This document shows, piece after piece, positions 19,248 to 28,738 of a stretch of DNA of 64,000 nt (the first letter of the stretch is position 1; each line of letters starts with the position of its first letter). Source of the DNA: CAUYUA01 sp963575675. Its GTDB lineage: Bacteria > Pseudomonadota > Alphaproteobacteria > Azospirillales > Azospirillaceae. The notes under the pieces were generated by a model. The model was not told the origin of the DNA and searched no databases. It saw only the letters and a program-made list of their open reading frames with translations. A program made the position numbers and the translations under genes. Location of the stretch: contig CAUYUA010000022.1 in NCBI GenBank assembly GCA_963575675.1, positions 5,009 through 69,008 on the forward strand, given 5' to 3'.

Positions 19248-19310
19248 GGGGCTCCGCCCTCGACCCGCCAAAGGCCGGAAGGCCTTTGGAAACCATGACT
19301 TGGAGTTTGT
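19248..19310. repeat. G/C-rich intergenic hairpin segment
   Basis: GGGGCTCCGCCCTCGACCC is followed by a perfect 9-bp stem CCAAAGGCC-GGAA-GGCCTTTGG (19268-19289). Strings of this type occur between genes in many alphaproteobacteria. Different in sequence from the GGTCCAGGGA family. Confidence 0.5.
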
Positions 19311-19418
19311 GACGACCGTATGAGAGTGGGCCGTTTCAATTCGGGAAGTCCGCATGATTCTCGAAGGCTCAATCGAACGGACTCAAGATTAAGGAAGACG
19401 AGCAAGAAGAAAAAAAAT

Positions 19419-19527
19419 AAATTAGACGGCTCCAGGGATTGCGTTCCCAGTCGCGCGGGTTAGGAACGAAAGCTTCCCTTATGATCCCGAGCAACCAGAA
19501 ACACAGCCCCTGGAGCCGTCTAAATTT
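19419..19527. repeat. Dispersed palindromic element, copy D (both arms)
   Basis: AAATTAGACGGCTCCAGGG at the left and CCCTGGAGCCGTCTAAATTT at the right are near-perfect inverted arms about 19 bp long. The compensatory change GGCTCC / GGAGCC, where other copies have GGGTCC / GGACCC, shows that base pairing is conserved. The inner part keeps the TTCCCAGTCGCGCGGG and GATCCCGAGCAACCAG segments. It lies 37 bases past the murU stop. Confidence 0.9.
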
Positions 19528-19564
19528 CCATCTTATTTTTTATCCGAAAAGCTGGCGCCCCTTC

Positions 19565-20329
19565 TCAATGCTCAACCCAACGGAGACCATACAAATCCAA
19601 ACGCTCGCGCGCCTCTCCCAAAGCTTCCGGCGTTCCAATATGAAACCACGCGCCATCATGGACCAATCCATAAAGCCGCCCCTGCTGCGCAATCCGATCC
19701 CACACCTGATTATTGGAATAAGGCCCATCCGGCATCGGATCATGCATCTCCGGCTTCACAATATGAACGCCCGCAAACACAAACGGCGCGATCCACACAT
19801 CCTTCCGCCGGGTCAGCCGACCCTCGCCATCCATAAAGTAATCGCCCCGCCCTGTGTACCCGACAGCCTTCACCGTCGGCGTCATCAGCAACAAAGCATC
19901 CATCCTTTGCGGATCCCACATGCCGGCCAAACGACACAACGCCGGTTGCGGACCATTCAACCAAAGAATATCGGCGTTGATTACAAACGCCGGATCCGCT
20001 CCCAAGCGCGCGCGATTACGTCGCACGCCCCCACCGGTCTCCAACAACTCGTCTTCCGGAGCCAGAACGATCTTGGGCGAAACTCGACCCGCCAGATGCT
20101 CGGCGATCATCTCGCCTTTATAGTGGCTGTTGACGACAGCGGTCTCCACCCCCGCTTCCGACACGCGATCCAAGGCGTGGTCCAGCAGAGTCTTACCTGC
20201 GACCTCGATCAAAGGCTTCGGTCGCGTAAGCGTCAACGGACGCATCCGCAATCCTAAACCTGCGGCCAACACCATGGCGCAACGAGGAATAAATCCGGTT
20301 GTGGAGGAACAGGGAACGGGAATTTTCAT
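19565..20329 (-). CDS. murU: N-acetylmuramate-1-phosphate uridylyltransferase (MurU-type nucleotidyltransferase)
   Basis: 254 aa. It converts MurNAc-1-phosphate and UTP to UDP-MurNAc in the anabolic peptidoglycan-recycling route that bypasses de novo synthesis. The nucleotidyltransferase signature MVLAAGLGLRMRPLTLTRPK with KPL runs over residues 19-40; metal-binding INADILW and the WFHIGTPEAL motif follow. The ATG overlaps the amgK stop (ATGA), so it is translationally coupled to the kinase that makes its substrate. In many alphaproteobacteria addB follows; here a palindromic repeat and a gap follow instead. Confidence 0.92.
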   Translation of the reverse strand: MKIPVPCSSTTGFIPRCAMVLAAGLGLRMRPLTLTRPKPLIEVAGKTLLDHALDRVSEAGVETAVVNSHYKGEMIAEHLAGRVSPKIVLAPEDELLETGGGVRRNRARLGADPAFVINADILWLNGPQPALCRLAGMWDPQRMDALLLMTPTVKAVGYTGRGDYFMDGEGRLTRRKDVWIAPFVFAGVHIVKPEMHDPMPDGPYSNNQVWDRIAQQGRLYGLVHDGAWFHIGTPEALGEARERLDLYGLRWVEH

Positions 20330-21450
20330 GCCGGCTCCGAAAAGATAGCGCCGGCGCGAGCGCCGGTCGGGACATAATGATCAAACCACGCAGCGACAGG
20401 GGCCAACGCCGCGTGACATAACGAAGCTTCCAACAAACGCCACACCCGCGCCATATAAGAGAGATAACCACGCTTCCCATCGCGCAAAGCCAAGCGCGCG
20501 AAAACAGCCAGAACGCGCGTGTGACGCACCGCAGAGAAAACCACATAGGAACGTAAAAAGCTCTGGCGATCAAGCAAAGGAAAAGCGTCAAGATACCGGG
20601 CGATCATCTCTTCAACCAAACCGTTCGGAACGTCTCGACGCGCGTCTTCCAAAAGCGAAACGAGATCATAGGCGACCGGCCCCGGCCCGGCGCTCTGGAA
20701 ATCCAGAAGCCCCGTTGCCCCCACTCCCTCTCGATCGGGCAAAGACATAAGGTTGCCGAAGTGATAGTCGCGCAACACCAGCGACCAAGGCCCCGCCACG
20801 GCGATAGGAAGAACCTCGCGCCAAGCCGCTTCAAAGGCGGAACGCGCCGCATCGGACACAGCCCCCCCCATAACCGCCGAACAATAGACGTCCGGAAAAA
20901 GCATGACTTGCTCGACGAACGCCGCCACATCATACACCGGCAAGGGCAGAAGGCCGTTGGGGCCTGGAATCGCCGGGCGGGTTGTCGAAACGTCGGGAAA
21001 AACCGGAGCCGTCATAATTCCGGCGGCAATGGCTTCGGCGGCGGCGGCGATCATCTTGGCGTCGGAATAATAGGCGGGCGACAGACGGTAGTTCCCGTGC
21101 AGATGAATCAAGACGTCAACAGCCGAACGATAAAGCGTCGCCTCTTGCGCAGAATCTTGCGCCAAAATGAAAAAGGAAGCGTCTCCGAAATCTTCCAACA
21201 GCAAAAAACCGTCGTTCAGCGACTCGGCGCGCACGCGCGGCGTGGAAAGCTCCAGAGCCGAAAGAAAGCGGCCGATGGCCACGAACGGCCAACAATCCGC
21301 TTCCGGAGTTGGAGAATGCGAAACAATAGCGGTTTCTCCCGACTCCGGACGAGTCGCGCGCCAATAACGTCGGGATGAGGCGTCTCCGGCCAGAGACTGA
21401 AGCGCCGCCTCTCCCCAACCATGGCGTCCAAGAAAGGATTGGAGATTCAT
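20326..21450 (-). CDS. amgK: N-acetylmuramate/N-acetylglucosamine anomeric kinase AmgK
   Basis: 374 aa, aminoglycoside-phosphotransferase fold. It phosphorylates MurNAc at C1 to feed MurU. The kinase catalytic loop reads LVLRDYHFGNLM (an HxD-like variant as in AmgK) and the metal motif reads GLLDFQSAGPGPVAYDLVSL. The start is set at the ATG giving MNLQSFLGRHGWGEAAL, 37 bases past tsaE; an upstream ATG at 21522 would overlap tsaE and add 24 unconserved residues. The gene is part of tsaE-amgK-murU. Such kinases were long annotated as antibiotic-resistance enzymes; the MurU neighbour argues for cell-wall recycling. Confidence 0.92.
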   Translation of the reverse strand: MNLQSFLGRHGWGEAALQSLAGDASSRRYWRATRPESGETAIVSHSPTPEADCWPFVAIGRFLSALELSTPRVRAESLNDGFLLLEDFGDASFFILAQDSAQEATLYRSAVDVLIHLHGNYRLSPAYYSDAKMIAAAAEAIAAGIMTAPVFPDVSTTRPAIPGPNGLLPLPVYDVAAFVEQVMLFPDVYCSAVMGGAVSDAARSAFEAAWREVLPIAVAGPWSLVLRDYHFGNLMSLPDREGVGATGLLDFQSAGPGPVAYDLVSLLEDARRDVPNGLVEEMIARYLDAFPLLDRQSFLRSYVVFSAVRHTRVLAVFARLALRDGKRGYLSYMARVWRLLEASLCHAALAPVAAWFDHYVPTGARAGAIFSEPA

Positions 21451-21487
21451 AAAAACCACGCACTCCCGAAAGCTGTTCAATCCGCGC

Positions 21488-21976
21488 CTAAAGAGGATGT
21501 CTCGGCGAAAACGCATCGCCATTGCGCGACGTCAAGCGCTTGCCGCAGGCAACGACGGACGCTTGGCGGCTTTCCTGGCGATCAAACCCTACTTGACAAT
21601 CACAGTGCGTCAACGTGACATCCAGTCGATCAGAGGGAGTCCAAGGGCCTAAACGATCGGGCCACTCGACCAGAACGACGCCATCGGCGCGAGCCTCTTC
21701 CCACCCGAGTTCGATAATATCCTCAGGAAAGGAAAGGCGGTAGAGATCAAAGTGCCATAGTGGCCCGATTCGTGTCTCATAGGTCTGAACAAGCGTGAAT
21801 GTTGGGCTAGGGACGTCTTGGGTTTCACAGGAGAGAGCGCGAATGACGGCGCGAGCGAGAGCGGTTTTGCCTACGCCGAGGTCTCCCCAAAGAGCGACGA
21901 CGTCACCAGGCGAGAGCGTTTCGGCCAAGCGCCGTCCGAAAACATTGGTCGCCTCCAAATCTTCCAACAGAAACAT
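21488..21976 (-). CDS. tsaE: tRNA threonylcarbamoyladenosine biosynthesis ATPase TsaE
   Basis: 162 aa P-loop ATPase needed with TsaB and TsaD for the t6A37 modification of ANN-decoding tRNAs. Walker A is GDLGVGKTALAR at residues 31-42; other signatures are PSPTFTLVQTYE, WHFDLYRL and VLVEWPDRLG. It is first in the operon with amgK and murU. The C-terminal 30 residues are not conserved in the family. Confidence 0.96.
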   Translation of the reverse strand: MFLLEDLEATNVFGRRLAETLSPGDVVALWGDLGVGKTALARAVIRALSCETQDVPSPTFTLVQTYETRIGPLWHFDLYRLSFPEDIIELGWEEARADGVVLVEWPDRLGPWTPSDRLDVTLTHCDCQVGFDRQESRQASVVACGKRLTSRNGDAFSPRHPL

Positions 21977-22046
21977 TGATGAGTTCTCCGAGCAAGCTCT
22001 GACGTCGAGGCCCTTTCCGAATAAAAGCGACGGCGCACTCCAAATA

Positions 22047-22144
22047 ACAACAATTAGACGGGTCAGGGACGGTGTCCCCAGTCGCGCGGGCCAGGGAGCG
22101 CAGTCGGGCCAGAAAACACAGTCCCCGAACCTATTAAATTGTTG
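22047..22144. repeat. Dispersed palindromic element, copy E (both arms)
   Basis: ACAACAATTAGACGGGTCAG on the left pairs with CGAACCTATTAAATTGTTGA on the right. Inside are GGACGGTGTCCCCAGTCGCG and GGGCCAGAAAACACAGTCCC. Compared with other copies one G/C body hairpin is replaced by a CGGGCC / GGGCCAG duplication. It lies between the divergent tsaE and nitronate-monooxygenase-like genes. Confidence 0.85.
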
Positions 22145-22459
22145 ATCAAATACTTTTTATTCCGACAGAGCCCGCCACTTTTTTACGCGCCAACATGAAG
22201 TCATGTCAGATTGAAGCGATCCCCCATGCGAACGCCACGAAAAAAAATGAGCCCCGCAAAAAAACTTCATCGATTTCTACGCATTAGACTCGTCCGACCG
22301 CTTTTTTTTTCATATATCCCTCTATAAGAAGGTCGAGGCCGCCACACTTCCGAATTCCGACTGAGCCTAAGCTCACTCTCGAAACCGGAAAGCTTCCGCA
22401 ATATGCGGACTGCGCAAGAGGCGACTCGATGATCGAGACATGGCGGTTTGGAGGGTTCG
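22145..22459. other. Intergenic region upstream of the flavoenzyme gene
   Basis: 315 bases with no gene. It should contain the promoter of the downstream gene; an AT-rich stretch with an eight-T run near 22304 and TATAAG near 22323 is present, but I cannot set a firm -35/-10 pair. Confidence 0.5.
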
Positions 22460-23857
<1,398 letters not shown>

Positions 23858-23907
23858 TCCATCGAAGGAACGCGAACTCAAGAGTTCCTAAAAAACAAAA
23901 TGTCAAA

Positions 23908-23935
23908 GGGAGGGGGTGAATCCCCCTCCCTCCCC
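23908..23935 (+). terminator. Hairpin after the flavoenzyme gene
   Basis: A perfect 9-bp stem GGGAGGGGG-TGAAT-CCCCCTCCC (23908-23930). The following CTCCCCTTCCT has few T bases, so this may be a stabilising hairpin more than a classical terminator. It resembles the body hairpin of the palindromic element family. Confidence 0.55.
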
Positions 23936-24275
23936 TTCCTCTGCAAGAAGAAAACACCGGCAAACTTCTCCGGTTTTTCAATCAGACAGACGATCCAATT
24001 TAAAATTCGAAGAAATTGTTGCGCGCCGACGCCGCCAGACACCGAGAGACCTTTAAAAGTCCCAGTTCGGCGCGTGTGATCACGTAGAGAGAATGACGCT
24101 TTTATTGCCTGGCGATTCTCAAGTTGAGCTTTGGTCTTTTGCTTGCGGAAAAGCCACAGCAGTGGAGATTTCGCCACTATATGCGGAACGCAACGCGATT
24201 TTCCATTGAACCTATTGATGTCAAACGCCACACTGTGGATCGTCCCTCCACTTCCGACAACATCAGGTTCGCGGC
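23936..24275. other. Intergenic region upstream of amiC
   Basis: 340 bases without a credible gene. A 151-codon open frame on the minus strand (23878-24333) covers it but has no recognisable domain and a composition unlike neighbouring genes. No clear promoter motif seen. Confidence 0.5.
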
Positions 24276-25949
24276 ATGATCCGCCACCGTTCGCATCCTT
24301 CATTCTTCCCTTGGACGTCGACCGTCGCCGCATTACGTCGCGCCGCTCGCACGAAGCCGTGGGCGCTCATCGCTCTAACGATTTTGATCGTGACGGCGGC
24401 GAGCATCCCTGCTTTTGCCGCTTCCTCTCCCGTTGTCGCCGAAGCCCGTTTCGGCATTCACCCCGACAAAACCCGTTTTGTTCTGGAAATCAGCGAACCG
24501 GTTGACTTCCAAGTCTCCGTCTCCGTCGATCCCTATCGCGTGCAGATTGACTTTGCCGGCCTCGCATGGCCTTCCGTCACCGACGGCGGCCTCAAAAACG
24601 GAGGTCTCGGCAAAGGCGTCGTGCGTCGTTACTATCGCCAGCCTGCGAACGTCGGAACCTCTCGCCTGGTGCTTGAACTCACCGGCCCGGCCCGCGTGCG
24701 CGAAGCTTTCCTCATCCCCTCCCGCGACGGACACTTGCCGCGCTTTGTGCTCGATCTGGAGCCTACCTCGCATGCCGTCGCGCTTCAAGAGCGTAGTCGC
24801 GTCGTTAGTGGAGGCCACTCTCAACAGACCAAGCTCAGCGCTTCCGATGCGGTTGAAAAGCCCAATCCCGTCGAGACGCCATCCGTCGCCGACCCATCGG
24901 CTTCGACCGATCTTTCGGCCTCGACTGAGCGCCCGGCTCCGATCACCGACACGTCTCAAGTCATTCTTGACGCCGCGTCTTCTCGGTCGTCTTTGATCAT
25001 GGTGCCGGCGGCGCCATCAATGACGAACGCCGCGACGAACGCCGCCGAAAACGTCGGTTCTCGCGCGAAACCAGCGCCGGGACCTCATTACTCGGCTTCG
25101 AACAACACGCTGGCGCCGGCGCCGGTGTCGGTGTCGGTCATGTCGTCGTCGCCCATGCCGTCATCGATCGCCGCCTCCATGGCCACGGCGGCGGCGGTCA
25201 CTGTGCCCGTCACCCGCCTTCCCCAACCGATCCCTCACCCACCGCTGCAAAACGTCAAGCGCATGGTGGTCGTAGACGCCGGCCATGGCGGAGAAGACCC
25301 GGGCGCAATAAGCGCCAATGGCGGATACGAAAAAGACATTACTCTGGCCGTGTCCCGAGAAATGCGGCGTCTATTGGAGCGAACCGGACGATATCGCGTG
25401 GTCTTGACGCGCGACAGCGACGTCTTCATTCGTCTGCGCGACCGCGTCAGCCGAGCGCGTGAAGTCAACGCCGACTTATTTATTTCTCTTCACGCCGACA
25501 GCATCGCCAATCCCAATATGCATGGCTTGTCGATTTATTCGCTTTCGGACAAAGCCTCTGATCGAGAAGCCGAAATGATGGCTCAGCGTGAAAACCGCGC
25601 CGACGCTATTGGCGGAATCGATCTGAGCACGGAAAGCGATGAAGTCGCCACGATTTTAATCGATCTGGCGCAAAGAGACACGATGAATCACTCACGACGG
25701 TTTGCCAGCTTGGCGATACGCGAATTGGGACGTAGCTTTAAGTTAATTCCTCGACCACATCGTTCGGCGGGGTTTGCGGTGCTGACGGCGCCGGATGTGC
25801 CTTCGGTTTTAATTGAAATGGGGTATCTCTCCAACAGCCAAGATCTGGCGATATTGACGCAACCCGTCCAACGCGAGAATCTTGCGACAACGATTGTCCA
25901 TAGCGTTGATCAATATTTCATTTGGTTGACGGGCCGTCATAGAACCTAA
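24276..25949 (+). CDS. amiC: N-acetylmuramoyl-L-alanine amidase AmiC
   Basis: 557 aa periplasmic zinc amidase that splits daughter-cell peptidoglycan at division. An N-terminal signal segment (about 28-49, WALIALTILIVTAASIPAFA) is followed by an AMIN domain (about 55-150), a long Ser/Ala/Pro linker (about 160-325) and the Amidase_3 domain (about 330-553). Zinc ligands are H337 (VVDAGHGGEDPG), E352 (GGYEKD) and H406 (SLHADS); the catalytic Glu is E514 (VLIEMGYLSN). The linker is longer than in most AmiC proteins. The NlpD-like lipoprotein at 7068-8213 is a candidate activator. The protein has no close gene neighbour in an operon. Confidence 0.96.
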   Translation: MIRHRSHPSFFPWTSTVAALRRAARTKPWALIALTILIVTAASIPAFAASSPVVAEARFGIHPDKTRFVLEISEPVDFQVSVSVDPYRVQIDFAGLAWPSVTDGGLKNGGLGKGVVRRYYRQPANVGTSRLVLELTGPARVREAFLIPSRDGHLPRFVLDLEPTSHAVALQERSRVVSGGHSQQTKLSASDAVEKPNPVETPSVADPSASTDLSASTERPAPITDTSQVILDAASSRSSLIMVPAAPSMTNAATNAAENVGSRAKPAPGPHYSASNNTLAPAPVSVSVMSSSPMPSSIAASMATAAAVTVPVTRLPQPIPHPPLQNVKRMVVVDAGHGGEDPGAISANGGYEKDITLAVSREMRRLLERTGRYRVVLTRDSDVFIRLRDRVSRAREVNADLFISLHADSIANPNMHGLSIYSLSDKASDREAEMMAQRENRADAIGGIDLSTESDEVATILIDLAQRDTMNHSRRFASLAIRELGRSFKLIPRPHRSAGFAVLTAPDVPSVLIEMGYLSNSQDLAILTQPVQRENLATTIVHSVDQYFIWLTGRHRT

Positions 25950-25978
25950 AGAAAAGTCTGAAGAACCTAAAACACGTA

Positions 25979-26065
25979 CAATTAAAAAGGTCCAGGAACC
26001 GTGTTCCTGGTCGTTCGGAATTATAAGGGGGAAGCGAGAGTCCCCCCCTTATTTACCGCCCCTCT
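25979..26065 (+). repeat. Dispersed palindromic element, copy F
   Basis: AATTAAAAAGGTCCAGGAAC, CGTGTTCCTGGTCGTTCGGA and a body hairpin (AAGGGGGAAGCGAGAGTCCCC). The distal arm is missing. It lies 29 bases past the amiC stop. Confidence 0.85.
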
Positions 26066-26114
26066 TATTTACTGTAAAACAAAGACCGAGCGCTCTCTGA
26101 GTGACCGGCCATGT

Positions 26115-26171
26115 TTCCCGTCAAAGCTCAATTTTCCGGTCAAAACTCAGCTTTCCAGTCAAAACTCAATT
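26115..26171 (+). repeat. Three 19-bp direct repeats upstream of maeB
   Basis: TTCCCGTCAAAGCTCAATT, TTCCGGTCAAAACTCAGCT and TTCCAGTCAAAACTCAATT follow each other head to tail. The core GTCAAARCTCA is kept in all three. They end 157 bases before the maeB ATG. The spacing (about two helical turns) would place a protein on one face of the DNA, so they are good candidate regulator sites. Confidence 0.7.
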
Positions 26172-26328
26172 GCAACCAAAGCGCCACAAAACAATACTTT
26201 CATCCTCAACCTCCCTCCCCCGCTAAAATAAAAAGGGAGATATTCGATTTATACGTTGGACAAACGTAAAACATTTCCCCTAAATATATTGCTTTTTTCA
26301 TAATATCGCCCACATTCAGAGTGTTAAG

Positions 26329-28608
26329 ATGGCCGACACCCTCGCCGAAGCGGCGCTCGATTATCACCGTCACCCCGAACCCGGAAAAATCTCGGTCACG
26401 CCGACCAAGCCGCTGGCGAACCAACGCGACCTTGCCCTCGCCTATTCTCCGGGCGTAGCGGCAGCTTGTCAGGCGATCATGAAAGATCCCGCCGAGGTCA
26501 ACACCGTCACCATCCGCAGCAATCTCGTCGCGGTCATCACCAACGGCACGGCAGTGCTCGGTTTAGGCAACATCGGCCCGTTGGCCGCAAAGCCGGTGAT
26601 GGAAGGCAAAGGCGTTCTGTTTAAAAAATTCGCCGGGATCGATGTGTTCGACATCGAGATCAATGAAAACGATCCCGACAAATTGATCGATATCATCGCC
26701 TCGCTGGAGCCCACGTTCGGCGGAATAAACCTCGAAGACATCAAAGCCCCCGACTGCTTCGAGGTTGAGTCCAAGCTCCGTCAACGGATGAAAATTCCCG
26801 TCTTTCATGACGACCAACACGGAACCGCCATCATCGTCGCCGCCGCCGTCATGAACGGTTTGAAAGTGGTCGGCAAAGATATAAATGAAGTCCGACTGGT
26901 CTCCTCCGGAGCAGGAGCCGCAGCGCTCGCTTGCCTGGACCTGCTGGTTGACTTCGGAATCCCCGTTGAGAACATCACCGTCACCGATTTGGCGGGCGTC
27001 GTCTACGAAGGCCGCGTCGAGTTGATGGACCAACGCAAGGCCCGCTACGCCAAGAAAACCGAAGCGCGCACCCTGGCCGAAGCCATTAAAGACGCCGATA
27101 TTTTCTTAGGCCTGTCGGCGGGAGGCGTGTTGAAACCCGAAATGGTCGCCACAATGGCCGAGCGACCCCTTATTCTTGCGCTCGCCAATCCAACTCCGGA
27201 AATCATGCCGGAAGAGGTCCGCGAAGTCCGTCCAGACGCCGTGATCGCCACCGGCCGCTCTGATTATCCCAATCAAGTCAATAATGTTCTGTGCTTTCCG
27301 TTCATCTTCCGAGGCGCGCTCGACGTCGGCGCGACAACGATCACAGAGCATATGAAGTTCGCAGCGGTCAAAGCCATCGCCGATTTGGCTCTGGCCGAAC
27401 CCAACGACATCGTCTCAGCAGCCTACGGCGACGTCTCGCTGTCCTTTGGGCCTCAATACCTGATTCCCAAGCCGTTCGATCCGCGCCTAATCGTAGAAAT
27501 TGCTCCCGCCGTGGCGCGCGCCGCCATGGAGAGTGGAGTCGCCACCAGGCCAATCATAGACTTCGACGCCTATCGCGAACGCCTCAACCAATTCGTGTTC
27601 CGATCCGGCCAAACCATGCGGCCGGTATTCGCGCGCGCTAAAAACGATCCGCGCCGTCTGGTCTACGGCGAGGGCGAAGAAGAACGCGTATTGCGCGCCG
27701 CGCAAGTGGTGGTTGACGAAGGTTTGGCGCGTCCGATTTTAATCGGGCGACGCGACGTGGTCTTGCGGAGAATTCAAAAGCTTGGCTTGCGCATTCGGCT
27801 CGACGATCATTTCGATCTATGCGACCCGCAGAACGATCCGCGTTATAATGAATACTGGACGCTCTATCATCGCCTGATGGAGCGACGCGGCGTAACGCCG
27901 ATGTCGGCGCGAATGATCGTGCGCACCAACACCACGGTGATTGCCGCATTAATGGTGTTGCGCGGCGAAGCCGACGCTTTGCTCGTCGGCTCTGTGGGGA
28001 GTTTCGAACATCATCTTCGGTATTTACAAAACATCATCGGCATGGCTCCAGAGGTCCGCAAGCCGGCGGCTTTAAATGCGTTGGTGGTGCCGAAAGGAAC
28101 TTTCTTCTTCTGCGACACTCAGGTAACGCCGGACCCCACCATCGAAGAATTGGCCGACATGACGATTCTGGCGGCGGCGGCCGTGAGGCGGTTTCTGATC
28201 GAACCGAAGATCGCCGTTTTGTCTCACTCGATCTTCGGCAGTCGCGACACGCCAACCGCGCATAAAATGAGATCGCTGGTGGGAGTTCTGCGAGAACGCG
28301 ATCCTCATCTGGAAATCGAAGGCGAAATGCATGCCGACGCCGCGCTGTCAGAGGCGTTGCGGCAACAGTTGTTTCCCAGTTCTCGCCTGAAGGGAGAAGC
28401 TAATTTATTGATTTCTCCTTCATTAGACGCGGCGCATATTGCGTTTAACCTAGCGTTGTCGCTGTGTGACGGACAAACGATCGGGCCGATTTTGTTGGGA
28501 TTGGCTCGACCGGCGCATATTTTGACGCAATCGGCCACGGTGCGAGGAATTGTGAATATGTCGGCGGTGGCGGTGGTGGATGCGCAAGTGGCGGCAATGG
28601 AAGCCTAA
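26329..28608 (+). CDS. maeB: NADP-dependent malic enzyme with C-terminal phosphotransacetylase-like domain
   Basis: 759 aa. It decarboxylates malate to pyruvate with reduction of NAD(P)+. The N-terminal malic-enzyme part (about 1-430) contains LALAYSPGVAAACQ, the metal-binding EDIKAPDCFEVE and FHDDQHGTAIIV, and the nucleotide-binding VSSGAGAAALACLDLL. The C-terminal part (about 430-759) is a phosphotransacetylase-like domain that regulates the enzyme by acetyl-CoA and usually lacks transacetylase activity. Length and architecture match the long MaeB group common in proteobacteria. The ribosome-binding site is weak. The 378-base upstream gap holds repeat copy F and the 19-bp direct repeats. 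Confidence 0.97.
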   Translation: MADTLAEAALDYHRHPEPGKISVTPTKPLANQRDLALAYSPGVAAACQAIMKDPAEVNTVTIRSNLVAVITNGTAVLGLGNIGPLAAKPVMEGKGVLFKKFAGIDVFDIEINENDPDKLIDIIASLEPTFGGINLEDIKAPDCFEVESKLRQRMKIPVFHDDQHGTAIIVAAAVMNGLKVVGKDINEVRLVSSGAGAAALACLDLLVDFGIPVENITVTDLAGVVYEGRVELMDQRKARYAKKTEARTLAEAIKDADIFLGLSAGGVLKPEMVATMAERPLILALANPTPEIMPEEVREVRPDAVIATGRSDYPNQVNNVLCFPFIFRGALDVGATTITEHMKFAAVKAIADLALAEPNDIVSAAYGDVSLSFGPQYLIPKPFDPRLIVEIAPAVARAAMESGVATRPIIDFDAYRERLNQFVFRSGQTMRPVFARAKNDPRRLVYGEGEEERVLRAAQVVVDEGLARPILIGRRDVVLRRIQKLGLRIRLDDHFDLCDPQNDPRYNEYWTLYHRLMERRGVTPMSARMIVRTNTTVIAALMVLRGEADALLVGSVGSFEHHLRYLQNIIGMAPEVRKPAALNALVVPKGTFFFCDTQVTPDPTIEELADMTILAAAAVRRFLIEPKIAVLSHSIFGSRDTPTAHKMRSLVGVLRERDPHLEIEGEMHADAALSEALRQQLFPSSRLKGEANLLISPSLDAAHIAFNLALSLCDGQTIGPILLGLARPAHILTQSATVRGIVNMSAVAVVDAQVAAMEA

Positions 28609-28639
28609 AAAAAATAGGCTCGTAAAGAAAGAAACCGAA

Positions 28640-28706
28640 GATTGTGTTCTGACCGCTCGGGATTATAAGGAGGGGGCGAAAGCCCCCTCCCCCCACTCTT
28701 TACTAT
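28640..28706 (+). repeat. Dispersed palindromic element, copy G (degenerate), with hairpin
   Basis: CCGAAGATTGTGTTCTGACC has lost most of the head, but CGCTCGGGATTATAAGGAGG and the perfect body hairpin GGAGGGGGC-GAAA-GCCCCCTCC (28669-28690) remain. It lies between the converging maeB and caspase-like genes and may serve as a shared terminator. Confidence 0.75.
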
Positions 28707-28738
28707 CCAACTAGCGCCTTAAAGTGTAACGCTTTGTT

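Noticed and set aside
23878..24333. 151-codon minus-strand frame between the flavoenzyme gene and amiC
   Set aside because: No ribosome-binding site or domain, it overlaps the amiC start and contains the terminator-like hairpin.
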